Shown here: positions 30,161-37,445 of the stretch, in pieces
Numbering within the stretch: position 1 is the stretch's first letter
How the letters are laid out: the number at the start of each line of letters is the position of its first letter
Source of the DNA: a virus
IMG/VR virus record: IMGVR_UViG_3300009428_000004
Location: 1-64,000 of that record
Length of the DNA stretch: 64,000 nt
Reading direction: 5' to 3' (one strand)
Translations under genes and position numbers: made by a program
The notes under the pieces: model-generated
Told to the model about the DNA's origin: nothing
What the model saw: only the letters and a program-made list of their open reading frames with translations
The model's database searches: none

Positions 30161-30471
30161 CGTTGTTCAGGTTTCCATTTATTGATAAATTCAAGCTTTT
30201 GCTCGATTGACCACTCTGCGAGGTAATCATTCTCCTCATCGAATAGATCGAGTATGCCATCAGTGTCATATGTTTGCATATCGATAATATTTTCACCTAG
30301 CCACTTTTGAGAGAACTCGGACACGTCTTCACAAGTGACGGCATCTAATGCCCACTTAGGATCGACAGGAACAGAGGTGTTCTCAAGTTGTAGTTGGCTT
30401 TTAGGTACACAATACTTTTGTCGGAACATACTTACAGTTGTAACTACGATGTACTCTTCTTCTTCAGACAT
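30157..30471 (-). CDS. 104-residue acidic protein
   Basis: Starts MSEEEEYIVVTTVSMFRQKY. Acidic with several Trp residues, no domain recognised. It is coupled to the glutaredoxin gene and lies behind the early promoter at 30506-30534. Confidence 0.6.
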   Translation of the reverse strand: MSEEEEYIVVTTVSMFRQKYCVPKSQLQLENTSVPVDPKWALDAVTCEDVSEFSQKWLGENIIDMQTYDTDGILDLFDEENDYLAEWSIEQKLEFINKWKPEQR

Positions 30472-30505
30472 ATATTTTCCTTAGTCATCTTGCATTTATT
30501 AGTGT

Positions 30506-30534
30506 ATGATACACCATCAAGTCACGTTTGTCAA
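30506..30534 (-). promoter_or_regulatory. early sigma70-like promoter
   Basis: TTGACA (30529-30534), 17-base spacer and TATCAT (30506-30511). Confidence 0.6.
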
Positions 30535-30537
30535 GTC

Positions 30538-31005
30538 TTAATTGAAAAGTTTTTTCCAAATAGAAGTATTTTCTTCTTCAGATCGGGCTTCTTCAGCTTC
30601 AGTCTTAGCTTCTTCCATGTCACTGTTTGCTTCTTCTATAGCATCTTCGGATTCTTGATAGTATCCTTCATAAGCCGCAACAATGGCTTGCTGTTGTTGA
30701 ATGTATGCTCTTAAGTCTGATAGGTTGAGTCCCAAGTTTTGATAGCCTTCATCAGTCACACCAAAAATTGCAATTGATCTACCAGATTCTTTTACCTTAT
30801 TGAACTGCTCTTCTACGTTTTCAGGCGTAATGATAACCCAATCAATCTTTCTCTGAAATAGTTGATCCGAGACTGGTAGAACTAGCTTTGGCTTTTCAAT
30901 GGGCTTTGCCGATACCGTGATCGGCTGGGGCATACTACTGCAACCACTAATTACTGTTATAATTGTCAAACAACCAAGGACATTCACTATTGAACTTCTT
31001 GCCAT
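30538..31005 (-). CDS. lipoprotein, o-spanin-like
   Basis: A 155-residue lipoprotein with signal peptide and lipobox VISGC, a DQLFQRKIDWVIITPEN domain, then a long helical acidic tail (EEAKTEAEEARSEE). It overlaps by 59 bases the membrane-anchored Rz-like gene upstream, the usual layout of a spanin pair. Larger than typical Rz1; similar proteins lie next to Rz-like genes in marine phages. Outer-membrane spanin is the likely role. Confidence 0.65.
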   Translation of the reverse strand: MARSSIVNVLGCLTIITVISGCSSMPQPITVSAKPIEKPKLVLPVSDQLFQRKIDWVIITPENVEEQFNKVKESGRSIAIFGVTDEGYQNLGLNLSDLRAYIQQQQAIVAAYEGYYQESEDAIEEANSDMEEAKTEAEEARSEEENTSIWKKLFN

Positions 31006-31402
31006 TTTCTGCCTCCTTCTCTTTATCTGTTAATGGTGCACCAGAAAGCAACTCAAAACATCTACCTGCTTTCAGAGATGCTCCATTGATAACTCTTTCT
31101 ACTAAACCAGGTTTATTCTCTGCTAGATTACCTAGATCATGTCTACCTAGTTTATCTGATAGAACTCTGTTTTGTTGTCTGATAGCTGAAAACTCCGAGT
31201 TAACTTTAGTCAACTGTTCGTTTGCCTGAGCATATGATTGTTGTAAAGACGTTACAGCGTCTTCACTGATTTGAATGGCTGTCTCCAGCTTTGCGTTGTT
31301 GGCATTTAAAATGCGTAAACGCTCTTGTGTGTCATTGTAATACCAGTAGAATGCACCGATAGTCATGACTGTGATTATTGCAAATATTCCTGCTAATCTC
31401 AT
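30947..31402 (-). CDS. Rz-like i-spanin
   Basis: A 151-residue protein with an N-terminal membrane anchor (about 3-21), a periplasmic coiled coil (about 25-95) and a globular end with KLGRHDLGNLAENKPGLVER and two cysteines (GRCFELLSG, SECPWL). This C-terminal segment is typical of Rz-like spanins of marine podo- and myoviruses. With the lipoprotein downstream it would fuse inner and outer membranes at lysis. Confidence 0.8.
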   Translation of the reverse strand: MRLAGIFAIITVMTIGAFYWYYNDTQERLRILNANNAKLETAIQISEDAVTSLQQSYAQANEQLTKVNSEFSAIRQQNRVLSDKLGRHDLGNLAENKPGLVERVINGASLKAGRCFELLSGAPLTDKEKEAENGKKFNSECPWLFDNYNSN

Positions 31403-31412
31403 ATTATTCCTC

Positions 31413-31583
31413 CTATGTTTTAATATCTATAAGGTTTCCAGTTCGACTAGCGGCTTCAACAATTCTCACTCGCTTCTTACTAGCGGTGTTGACTTTATCT
31501 GCAACTATAGGATACACAGCAGGTATAGCAATTTGCTCACTTCTTTGTATTTCCATCTGCCTCATTAGGACGCTGTTTGTCAT
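31413..31583 (-). CDS. 56-residue basic protein
   Basis: Starts MTNSVLMRQMEIQRSEQ and has an Arg/Lys-rich centre. It overlaps the 54-residue gene upstream by 47 bases in another frame. No motif recognised. Confidence 0.5.
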   Translation of the reverse strand: MTNSVLMRQMEIQRSEQIAIPAVYPIVADKVNTASKKRVRIVEAASRTGNLIDIKT

Positions 31584-31701
31584 CTCTACTCGCATCTACC
31601 TTTTCCTTCTTTCCGAATATGGTATCCCAGTTATCTCTACCCTGTTTTGAAAGGGCTTTAGATCGGATGCTATCTCCGGTTATATCATTTTTTGTACTCA
31701 T
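31537..31701 (-). CDS. 54-residue hydrophilic protein
   Basis: GAGGAAGA precedes ATG. The product MSTKNDITGDSIRSK... is charged with no hydrophobic stretch. It is coupled to a 33-residue membrane protein upstream. Confidence 0.6.
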   Translation of the reverse strand: MSTKNDITGDSIRSKALSKQGRDNWDTIFGKKEKVDASRDDKQRPNEADGNTKK

Positions 31702-31799
31702 TCTTCCTCTTCTTCATCATCATATATACACGCTCTTATCGTTATTAAAACTACCACAAACAAAATTATTACCCATTCAATAACCGTACCCTCAAACAT
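31698..31799 (-). CDS. 33-residue membrane miniprotein
   Basis: AGGAGTAGGATC precedes ATG. The product is one membrane span (IEWVIILFVVVLITI) followed by a run of acidic residues. Its stop overlaps the next start (ATGA). Its place just before the spanin genes hints at a lysis role, perhaps holin-like. Confidence 0.55.
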   Translation of the reverse strand: MFEGTVIEWVIILFVVVLITIRACIYDDEEEEE

Positions 31800-31816
31800 C
31801 TAGATCCTACTCCTAT

Positions 31817-32161
31817 TTAGTTATAGTAGAAGCTTTCTCCGCATCCACATTTTCCGCTAACATTTGGGTTAACAAACTGATAACCCTCATTGAGTCCTAC
31901 CTTCTCATAATCTAATCTGGTACCCACTAAATGCACCAAACTTTTAGGATCAATTATAATAACTGCTCCATCTTTTTCAATCGTGGTGTCTTCCGAATCA
32001 GAGTTTTCTAATGCATATTCTAAGTGGTAGGCATATCCTCCACATCCTGAAGTTACTACTGATACACGTACAGCACAGCAATCTGGACGATCAGCTAAAC
32101 TATATTTAATTCTCTCAACTGCCTTTTCACTAATGTCTATCACAGCCCTATTAGACCCCAT
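31817..32161 (-). CDS. IscA/ErpA-type Fe-S carrier
   Basis: A 114-residue A-type carrier of the HesB/IscA family. Three ligand cysteines are present: Cys40 (TSGCGGY), Cys105 and Cys107 (GKCGCGESF), in the usual spacing. It would pass Fe-S clusters from a scaffold such as the phage IscU (14109-14510) to target proteins. It overlaps the small membrane-protein gene upstream by 22 bases. The two Fe-S genes sit 17 kb apart. Confidence 0.88.
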   Translation of the reverse strand: MGSNRAVIDISEKAVERIKYSLADRPDCCAVRVSVVTSGCGGYAYHLEYALENSDSEDTTIEKDGAVIIIDPKSLVHLVGTRLDYEKVGLNEGYQFVNPNVSGKCGCGESFYYN

Positions 32162-32319
32162 CCATGATTTGCTATTGCATTAGTTATAATGGCTACGCAA
32201 GTTATCATATGTGTAAGCCACCAAACTGTTCTAATACCTGCTACCGTATTTGCTTGTCTATCAGTTTCACCAACCTTTTCTCCTAGACTCTTAGCCCAGA
32301 TTCTCCACCATTTACTCAT
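32140..32319 (-). CDS. 59-residue two-span membrane protein
   Basis: AGGATGGTT precedes ATG 32319. The product begins MSKWWRIWAKSLGEKVGETD and has a membrane segment after IRTVWWLTHM. It is a paralogue of the adjacent 56-residue protein, with the same KxxW..W...LG and IRT motifs. Similar pairs occur in marine T4-like phages. Function unknown. Confidence 0.65.
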   Translation of the reverse strand: MSKWWRIWAKSLGEKVGETDRQANTVAGIRTVWWLTHMITCVAIITNAIANHGWGLIGL

Positions 32320-32486
32320 AACCATCCTATTAGAATGTTTATCATTATTAGATAAACGCACATTAGATTTGACAATACTATGAACGTACGGATATATGAG
32401 ATTCTATTCTCGTTAGTCGCATCATATCCATCTTCCTCATCGAAAGATCCTAGAGCGTGTTTCCATACAGTCCATAACTTTTTCAC
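32316..32486 (-). CDS. 56-residue membrane protein, GTG start
   Basis: Begins at GTG 32486 right after the upstream stop (GAATGAATTGTG). The product VKKLWTVWKHALGSFDEEDG... has one membrane segment after IRTFIVLSN. It is a paralogue of the next gene and matches a conserved marine-phage family in plan. No strong ribosome site, so it probably relies on coupling. Confidence 0.65.
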   Translation of the reverse strand: MKKLWTVWKHALGSFDEEDGYDATNENRISYIRTFIVLSNLMCVYLIMINILIGWL

Positions 32487-32489
32487 AAT

Positions 32490-32774
32490 TCATTCAATGT
32501 CTTTTATTACGGCATTATGAATAGCGAACATTCCGCAGTCCATGCCTCTGTCGTAAGAGTTGCCGCTCAGTCCCATGACTTCATACAACGTATGTCGATA
32601 AGATCCTTGATCTAACATCGAGCCTTGAAATATTTTTCTAGAAACTGCATACATTGCATGTTCCTTCTCATCATATGAAAGTGCATCCCACCAAGCATCA
32701 TTGAGCTTTTCGAATTCTTTTCTACGACTATCTCTTTTTGTGGTTTCTGCTAAATCTGCAATTTCTCTGTCCAT
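32490..32774 (-). CDS. 94-residue protein of unknown function
   Basis: Starts MDREIADLAETTKRDSRRK; the ATG overlaps the upstream stop as TAATG. An alternative ATG nine bases earlier has a badly spaced site. A helical, charged protein with Asp/Cys/His at the end. No family recognised. Confidence 0.6.
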   Translation of the reverse strand: MDREIADLAETTKRDSRRKEFEKLNDAWWDALSYDEKEHAMYAVSRKIFQGSMLDQGSYRHTLYEVMGLSGNSYDRGMDCGMFAIHNAVIKDIE

Positions 32775-33289
32775 TAGTCCCATAACCCTTCGTAATATTT
32801 ACCAAATAATTCAAACCCTTTTGTGATACGTGATTGATACTCTTCACGTCCTTCGCTATCGACCTTAAACGTGTCGTTCTCTATATCGCCCGAATAAAAC
32901 TGTTCTTCCCAATTGTTGTTCTTACTCTCAAAGGCAAAGATCATATCATCGAGAATGTTATTCCATTCTTCTTCAGTGAGACTTGAGGGATAACCATGAG
33001 TAGTAGCCTTTAGCTGTTTAAGCATAGGAACAACAATATGCGCTAAAGTAGTATCCATACTCCAAGTATCATACTTATGTATATCAACTTTAACACTTTG
33101 TTCCTTGTTATCTAGATATAAATTTATCGTATGATCGTATACCCAATCGATCATGCCGTCTAAAGCTTCGACATAGAAGTCAAAAGATTCAGAACTATCT
33201 AAGAACCTATCGCCATACTTTGTCTCCATGTAGTTCTCATGAACACTTGAGCGCCAGCGGGATGCGTAAGGACCAATTTTTACTTTCAT
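32774..33289 (-). CDS. conserved phage protein of unknown function
   Basis: A 171-residue protein starting MKVKIGPYASRWRSSVHENY with a central VDIHKYDTWSMDTTLAHIVVPMLKQLK segment, a pattern shared by a widespread marine-phage family. Start 33289 has GGATAG upstream and overlaps the previous stop. Conserved Trp/His/Asp residues suggest a structured enzyme or binding protein; the role is not known. Confidence 0.65.
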   Translation of the reverse strand: MKVKIGPYASRWRSSVHENYMETKYGDRFLDSSESFDFYVEALDGMIDWVYDHTINLYLDNKEQSVKVDIHKYDTWSMDTTLAHIVVPMLKQLKATTHGYPSSLTEEEWNNILDDMIFAFESKNNNWEEQFYSGDIENDTFKVDSEGREEYQSRITKGFELFGKYYEGLWD

Positions 33290-33624
33290 TTTACTATCCA
33301 ATTCATGTTTAACCAATCGTGATCTTCGTCAAGCAACTCAATTTTGTCACCGTGTATGTCTTTAAGCTGTGAATATATGCCGGTAATAGACATTCTCATA
33401 CCATAAGATTTCTCATGGCAGTGATATCTACTGCTACTCTTTCCTCTAAAAACATAGCACTCATCTACGTATTCAACACTCACGATTCCACTGTTTATTT
33501 TCCAGCTATCACCGTATAAGTATCCACCGCTCCATCCAGCAAGTACTCGATAGTGCGATTTGTCACCTTGAGACAGTTTAAGTATTACCCACGAATCTGG
33601 GTGAACTACATCAGGCACTGTCAA
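33286..33624 (-). CDS. 112-residue protein of unknown function
   Basis: Starts MTVPDVVHPDSWVILKLSQG. Beta-rich with DSWK and several Tyr/Trp residues. Coupled to both neighbours. No family recognised. Confidence 0.6.
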   Translation of the reverse strand: MTVPDVVHPDSWVILKLSQGDKSHYRVLAGWSGGYLYGDSWKINSGIVSVEYVDECYVFRGKSSSRYHCHEKSYGMRMSITGIYSQLKDIHGDKIELLDEDHDWLNMNWIVK

Positions 33625-33829
33625 CTTCTAACTCTGTTTCTCCAAATACCGATGGTGCAAGTTTTCGTGCCTCTTCCATGTGGTACTCACCTGGAAAATG
33701 CTTAATAGCGTAATACGCTTTAAGTCGTATCTCTTTGGGCACTCTAGGAGTTTTCTTAGGGTCCATTAATTCTACTAGAAACTCACGAGTGTTTCTAACA
33801 GCATAGAACCTTTCCTTAGGCATGGTCAT
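33611..33829 (-). CDS. 72-residue conserved phage protein
   Basis: Starts MTMPKERFYAVRNTREFLVEL; its ATG overlaps the GroES-like stop (TAATG). The LMDPKKTPRVPKEIR segment is shared with small marine T4-like phage proteins of unknown function. Confidence 0.65.
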   Translation of the reverse strand: MTMPKERFYAVRNTREFLVELMDPKKTPRVPKEIRLKAYYAIKHFPGEYHMEEARKLAPSVFGETELEVDSA

Positions 33830-34092
33830 TAGATGATACACTTAATGTGTTTAGCATCTATGATTGCCGCTTTCTGACCATCGATTGTTACAGGCATGGA
33901 CTCTTTCCAGTTGAGGTACACCTCTACTCCAACCATTAACTCTGGCATAATACTAGCAACTGTTTCACTAACACTCAGTACGATACCTGGCTTAACAGCC
34001 TTGTCAATATCAGCAGTTAGAATAATACCACCTGCCGTGGTGGTAGATTGTTCTGCTTCAGTGAGCAAAACGTTGTTATGTAGCATCTTCAT
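33829..34092 (-). CDS. GroES/gp31-like co-chaperonin
   Basis: An 87-residue Cpn10-fold protein. The mobile loop that docks on GroEL is recognisable (TTTAGGIILTADIDK), followed by KPGIVLSVSE and GVEVYLNWK strands. Shorter than GroES (97) and T4 gp31 (111). It probably steers host GroEL to fold the phage capsid protein. It sits among small conserved genes. Confidence 0.8.
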   Translation of the reverse strand: MKMLHNNVLLTEAEQSTTTAGGIILTADIDKAVKPGIVLSVSETVASIMPELMVGVEVYLNWKESMPVTIDGQKAAIIDAKHIKCII

Positions 34093-34093
34093 A

Positions 34094-34258
34094 TTAATCC
34101 TCAGTTTTTTGTAAAGACCAGGTATTATTACCCATGTCTGTAAATTCTATACTGTCCCCAACCTTCCAGCCGGCTTCAATAAGAAGATCGTCTGGAAAAT
34201 CAAGAGCAAGTGCAGTGGGATCATCTGGATCCTGAATAACTTCGACAGTTCTAATCAT
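34094..34258 (-). CDS. AbrB/MazE-like small DNA-binding protein
   Basis: A 54-residue protein whose centre LDFPDDLLIEAGWKVGDSIEF matches the swapped-hairpin AbrB/MazE fold (P-x-x-LL...GW..GD). Such proteins act as transition-state regulators or antitoxins. No toxin partner is visible nearby. Its ATG overlaps the upstream stop. Confidence 0.65.
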   Translation of the reverse strand: MIRTVEVIQDPDDPTALALDFPDDLLIEAGWKVGDSIEFTDMGNNTWSLQKTED

Positions 34259-34536
34259 CAGACAATCAATCCGCTATTAGCTGAATGATATGCCTTAGTC
34301 ACGACATCATTAGTCTTAGTGACGAACACGATGCCTCCTGTGTAAAACCTAACAGACTTGGGAGAATCTTCGCCTGTAACGCAGATACCTGTGCCAAATC
34401 CGACACCTTGCTCTCCAGATACTAGCATCTTAGGATCTCCCATTTCGAGCATTGCAGGACTTTCGTTCACATATTTGCCCACATATTCTCCAGCTACAGT
34501 TATCACTGTAATGATATCATTTTTCTTAAAGCTCAT
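34258..34536 (-). CDS. 92-residue Sm-like protein
   Basis: Starts MSFKKNDIITVITVAGEYVGK, a beta-barrel-like beginning with a glycine-rich middle (GVGFGTGICVTG). Similar small proteins neighbour GroES-like genes in marine phages. Function unknown. Confidence 0.6.
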   Translation of the reverse strand: MSFKKNDIITVITVAGEYVGKYVNESPAMLEMGDPKMLVSGEQGVGFGTGICVTGEDSPKSVRFYTGGIVFVTKTNDVVTKAYHSANSGLIV

Positions 34537-34661
34537 TCTTCATCCTCTTCTTCATTAAGTTGTTCAAGTCTGACCTTCATCTCAGATATAAGAGCAAGTA
34601 GCTCTAAGCCAATGTCTTTATCCTCGCTTGTGTCAATGTTAATATTAAATTCAATTTTCAT
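34533..34661 (-). CDS. 42-residue acidic helical protein
   Basis: GAGGTAAATT precedes ATG. Product MKIEFNINIDTSEDKDIGLE... ends in an EEEDEE tail. Coupled by ATGA to the Sm-like gene. Unknown function. Confidence 0.55.
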   Translation of the reverse strand: MKIEFNINIDTSEDKDIGLELLALISEMKVRLEQLNEEEDEE

Positions 34662-34680
34662 AATTTACCTCGAAGACTGG

Positions 34681-34818
34681 TTAACCCTGTCCTCTATATT
34701 TTTTAAAACTAGCCTTCTTTGATTTATTCATTGAAGACATCTTTACATTTCTACCATTGCCCTGGGAAGTCTTTTTGCTATTCGACTCTGGGCGCCATCC
34801 TCCTAACGTTTTTGCCAT
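34681..34818 (-). CDS. 45-residue basic protein
   Basis: GGAGAAAT precedes ATG. Product MAKTLGGWRPESNSKK... ends in ASFKKYRGQG. Very basic, likely unstructured. The same start and end motifs occur in marine-phage small proteins. Possibly nucleic-acid- or capsid-associated. Confidence 0.6.
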   Translation of the reverse strand: MAKTLGGWRPESNSKKTSQGNGRNVKMSSMNKSKKASFKKYRGQG

Positions 34819-34879
34819 ATATTTCTCCTATCGGTATGGGCTGTTGAACACGCACAGATTGATACTGTTTCAACTTTTC

Positions 34880-34929
34880 CCTCACTTCGGTGACAGTGAG
34901 GTTGGCGATTGTTTAACATTGCTGTTAAA
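34880..34929 (-). terminator. tandem hairpins after SprT-like gene
   Basis: Two stems lie in a gene-free 123-base gap. TTTAACA-TTGC-TGTTAAA (34912-34929) is perfect. CCTCAC/GTGAGG (34880-34901) is followed on the minus strand by GAAAAG. They may end the SprT transcript or protect the next message; T-runs are weak. Confidence 0.45.
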
Positions 34930-34941
34930 TAGCCCAAATTT

Positions 34942-35382
34942 TTAATTTACTAAACTCATGTGAAAGGGAAAGCATTTTGTAAACAAAACGTCTGCTAACC
35001 CCATCGCCTCTTTCTCCCATGGCTGGTTCTCATATTTATATCCACCAGCACTGCGCTTTTTCCACTGGAACTCTCCACTACTATTGTAGGATAATTCTCC
35101 ACGTATGTACTGTCTCACATGAACCAACTCATGGGCAAGTGTCTGCATCTGCTCAAGGAACGATAAGTTATCACCGTTCGACTTTCTCGCTATCTGGACT
35201 TTAGCAACGTTTTTATCACCGAAACACAAGCCCATACATTCACCATCTAAAACCGTCTCAAACTTTATTATAAGCGACTTACTTCTAAGTCTATGCAGTT
35301 TGAGACTGACCAGCATGTTAGCGACATACTGATCAACCACTTTTGTATTCTTATGTCTTCCGACAAGAAAATACTCCATCAT
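34942..35382 (-). CDS. SprT-like zinc metallopeptidase
   Basis: A 146-residue zincin with HELVHVRQ (about 86-93) and a downstream WEKEAMGLAD helix that supplies a third ligand or Glu. This SprT/WLM-like plan is found in small phage metallopeptidases. Possible roles are protein turnover or DNA-protein crosslink repair. AGGTAGTAT precedes the start. Confidence 0.7.
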   Translation of the reverse strand: MMEYFLVGRHKNTKVVDQYVANMLVSLKLHRLRSKSLIIKFETVLDGECMGLCFGDKNVAKVQIARKSNGDNLSFLEQMQTLAHELVHVRQYIRGELSYNSSGEFQWKKRSAGGYKYENQPWEKEAMGLADVLFTKCFPFHMSLVN

Positions 35383-35390
35383 ATACTACC

Positions 35391-35570
35391 TCAGCCTAAA
35401 TGACCTTGACGAATCAATTTAGGTATAGCTGAACTAATCAATGCTACACCAACAATACACCAAAATAAAGTTTGCATTAAGGGTGGTCCCTGTATGCCAG
35501 CTTCGGTTGCAAAGTCATCAGCACCTACTGTGCCAAGTACTATAAAGATTCCTAATATAAATCTAATCAT
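35391..35570 (-). CDS. 59-residue two-span membrane protein
   Basis: GAGAGTTAA precedes ATG, which overlaps the upstream stop. Two hydrophobic segments (MIRFILGIFIVLG and LFWCIVGVALISSA) are joined by an acidic loop. Similar small proteins occur in marine T4-like phages. Function unknown. Confidence 0.65.
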   Translation of the reverse strand: MIRFILGIFIVLGTVGADDFATEAGIQGPPLMQTLFWCIVGVALISSAIPKLIRQGHLG

Positions 35571-35761
35571 TTAACTCTCACAATATATGCTGGTTTACTG
35601 TTATCAAGAATGAGGTCTTCATTAGTGACAGGCTCCACGTAGTCTACCCACACCTCAGCAGGAATTAGATGCTCTTCTCGATAATCTAAAGCTTCTACTT
35701 GGTTGCGGAAGGTCTTAAGAACAGTCATAGCATCATCAGTAAGATTTCTTAGTACATACAT
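35567..35761 (-). CDS. 64-residue small protein
   Basis: Starts MYVLRNLTDDAMTVLKTFRN; the promoter at 35795-35822 predicts a transcript beginning close to the longer frame's start, so 35761 is preferred. Acidic centre; unknown. Confidence 0.6.
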   Translation of the reverse strand: MYVLRNLTDDAMTVLKTFRNQVEALDYREEHLIPAEVWVDYVEPVTNEDLILDNSKPAYIVRVK

Positions 35762-35794
35762 AATATAGTCTCTCAATCATTCAAATCAGATACT

Positions 35795-35822
35795 ATTATA
35801 GCAGGTTTGGCGCCAATGTCAA
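35795..35822 (-). promoter_or_regulatory. early promoter, GGTTGAC-like
   Basis: TTGACA (35817-35822), 16-base spacer and TATAAT (35795-35800); arms read GCTTG and CAAACC. Confidence 0.8.
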
Positions 35823-35830
35823 GCTTTTTA

Positions 35831-36298
35831 TCAAGAAAAGTTAAAATTTTCTACAAAGTCAGGGTAATCCACAGCCTCTTCGGGCAACATTTCACCATCT
35901 TTGACTCTAAACCTAGTTACCTCACCCGTAGATCGGACATACTCTCTACCACCATCAATCATGTTTCCATCTAGGAACAGACACTCATGATGTGATCTGG
36001 AATACCAGTACTTACCATCTCTGTCTTTTACCATTCCAAACTGATATCTATCAGAAGTCTCTATCGCATCTGCGTCTGTAATCATGATTCGGGCATCATT
36101 AGCAAAAGGATTCTTGTATAGTCCAAAGTAGCGATTGCCAAACTCTGGATGTGGACTCTCTCGGTAAAAGATATCTACTGGCAAATCGCTTGCCAATAGA
36201 TCAGTTGTACACACGTATTTGATAGACACGCCATCCTTGTTCTCGTAATAAGATATAGCTTTCTTTCTATCAAACACGGGTGCATGATTAATTTCCAT
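35831..36298 (-). CDS. 155-residue protein of unknown function
   Basis: Starts MEINHAPVFDRKKAISYY. A globular, beta-rich protein with many Tyr, Phe and Asp residues. No recognised motif. It overlaps the basic protein gene upstream by 11 bases. Confidence 0.6.
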   Translation of the reverse strand: MEINHAPVFDRKKAISYYENKDGVSIKYVCTTDLLASDLPVDIFYRESPHPEFGNRYFGLYKNPFANDARIMITDADAIETSDRYQFGMVKDRDGKYWYSRSHHECLFLDGNMIDGGREYVRSTGEVTRFRVKDGEMLPEEAVDYPDFVENFNFS

Positions 36299-36518
36299 TA
36301 CGTTCTCTCCAATTCTTAAGGCTGTTATAACCTTGCTTGGGCTCTCTCTTCTTTCGAAGTTGTCGTATTTGTTTAACGCCTTTTCGGGCTATACGTGCCA
36401 CATAAGATCGTCTGATCCTATCTGTTCTGGTAGGGCGTTCTAAATAAGGTTCATTGACGATTACGATTTCAGCTTCACTCTCTGCCATTTCAGCTAGAGC
36501 CTCTTCGACTTCATTCAT
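36288..36518 (-). CDS. 76-residue protein with acidic head and basic tail
   Basis: Acidic N-terminal helix (MNEVEEALAEMAESEAE) and a strongly basic C-terminal half (RIRRSYVARIARKGVKQIRQLRKK). It may bind nucleic acid. A terminator lies just upstream, so it needs its own start of transcription or readthrough. Confidence 0.6.
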   Translation of the reverse strand: MNEVEEALAEMAESEAEIVIVNEPYLERPTRTDRIRRSYVARIARKGVKQIRQLRKKREPKQGYNSLKNWRERNGN

Positions 36519-36534
36519 AGGAATTCTCCCCTTT

Positions 36535-36575
36535 CAGTAAAAAACCCCCTAAGACGATAAAAGCCTTAGAGGGTC
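36535..36575 (-). terminator. rho-independent terminator
   Basis: On the minus strand CCTCTAAGG pairs with CTTAGGGGG around a 10-base loop and is followed by TTTTTTA. It ends the transcript of the 72-residue gene and tRNA region. Confidence 0.8.
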
Positions 36576-36635
36576 AGGTATAAGATAATTGCTTGGGTCC
36601 ACGGTGTGTCGGGTCATATGTCTTACCTTATACCT
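36576..36635 (-). other. long-range stem enclosing 42 bases
   Basis: AGGTATAAG (36576-36584) and CTTATACCT (36627-36635) form a perfect 9-bp stem right before the terminator, between gene 36648-36866 and the T-run. It may be a structured 3' RNA element. Confidence 0.45.
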
Positions 36636-36647
36636 TTATTTATGATA

Positions 36648-36866
36648 TTAGATACGTGGTTCAGGCGCATCAAAGAACTCTTTGATGATATCAAGCTGAT
36701 CTCTATAAGTGGCTATTTGGTCCAACTCCGATTCGATAGCCTCTAAGATATTAGAGTGTTCACCAATACCCACAGGATTTGCAAGATACACCTCAATGTT
36801 CATTCGATGCTTTTCAATATGCCCTAATGCATGTTGATTCAGTGCTGTTAAAATTTGCTTTCTCAT
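36648..36866 (-). CDS. 72-residue conserved phage protein
   Basis: Starts MRKQILTALNQHALGHIEKHR and contains NIEVYLANPVGIGEHSNILEAIE. This pattern recurs in marine T4-like phages as a short helical protein of unknown role. It follows tRNA-Arg directly. Confidence 0.65.
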   Translation of the reverse strand: MRKQILTALNQHALGHIEKHRMNIEVYLANPVGIGEHSNILEAIESELDQIATYRDQLDIIKEFFDAPEPRI

Positions 36867-36886
36867 ATTATACTCCGTTTCTATGT

Positions 36887-36962
36887 TGGTGCGCTTGAAA
36901 GGATTCGAACCTTTGACCCTCGGTTTCGTAGACCGATATTCTATCCACTGAACTACAAACGC
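36887..36962 (-). tRNA. tRNA-Arg (anticodon ACG)
   Basis: On the minus strand a 76-base cloverleaf: acceptor GCGTTTG pairs with CAAGCGC, anticodon stem TCGGT/ACCGA with loop CTACGAA giving ACG, T-arm GGTTCGAATCC, discriminator A and an encoded CCA. It reads CGT (CGC/CGA after A34 deamination). Confidence 0.92.
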
Positions 36963-36975
36963 CTTATTAAAAGGT

Positions 36976-37067
36976 CTGGGTGCTCTTAACGCTTCCCTGC
37001 CTACTAAAGTGATCTGTTATTGATCATGAACTTTAGGGCTCCACGCTTCAGTGCTAACGCATCCCAG
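36976..37067 (-). ncRNA. candidate structured RNA next to tRNA-Arg
   Basis: In a 210-base stretch without a gene between tRNA-Arg and the gene at 37173, nested stems are seen: CTGGG/CCCAG (36976-36980 with 37063-37067) encloses CTAAAG/CTTTAG (37004-37009 with 37031-37036), which encloses TGATC/GATCA (37010-37014 with 37022-37026). It is not a tRNA. T4 has stable RNAs beside its tRNA cluster, so a co-processed RNA is plausible. Confidence 0.45.
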
Positions 37068-37172
37068 CACACGGACTACTGTCATCGGGTAATTTTTTTA
37101 CAGTTGCGAAACTGCTTCATCTTCATATGCATTACCATTAGCATACTATTCGGTGGCAAACCGACTGGTTAG

Positions 37173-37412
37173 TTATGCGCCATACGCCCAATGGCCGTAG
37201 TCGCTGAGATACTTCTCAGCCGCAAAGTTAAACTCGATTTCAAGCTCACTATCGTCAAGCTCTGATCCAAAAACCTCATGCATAGTCATAGTGATATCTG
37301 CATCAACGAAGTTCCAATTAATAGAATTGTCTGCTTCGTGGTTTTCAGTGGACTCAACAGCACTCCTAAAAGCTCTGTTAAATTCTTCAAGTTGATATTT
37401 AGTCATCATCAT
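37173..37412 (-). CDS. 79-residue acidic protein
   Basis: Starts MMMTKYQLEEFNRAF; a GAGAGTGAG stretch precedes the ATG codons, and the exact Met is uncertain. Acidic, aromatic-rich. It is first behind the promoter at 37446-37474 and would lead the tRNA/structured-RNA transcript. Confidence 0.6.
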   Translation of the reverse strand: MMMTKYQLEEFNRAFRSAVESTENHEADNSINWNFVDADITMTMHEVFGSELDDSELEIEFNFAAEKYLSDYGHWAYGA

Positions 37413-37445
37413 ATAGGTCTCACTCTCTTATCAAGTTATGTACAC

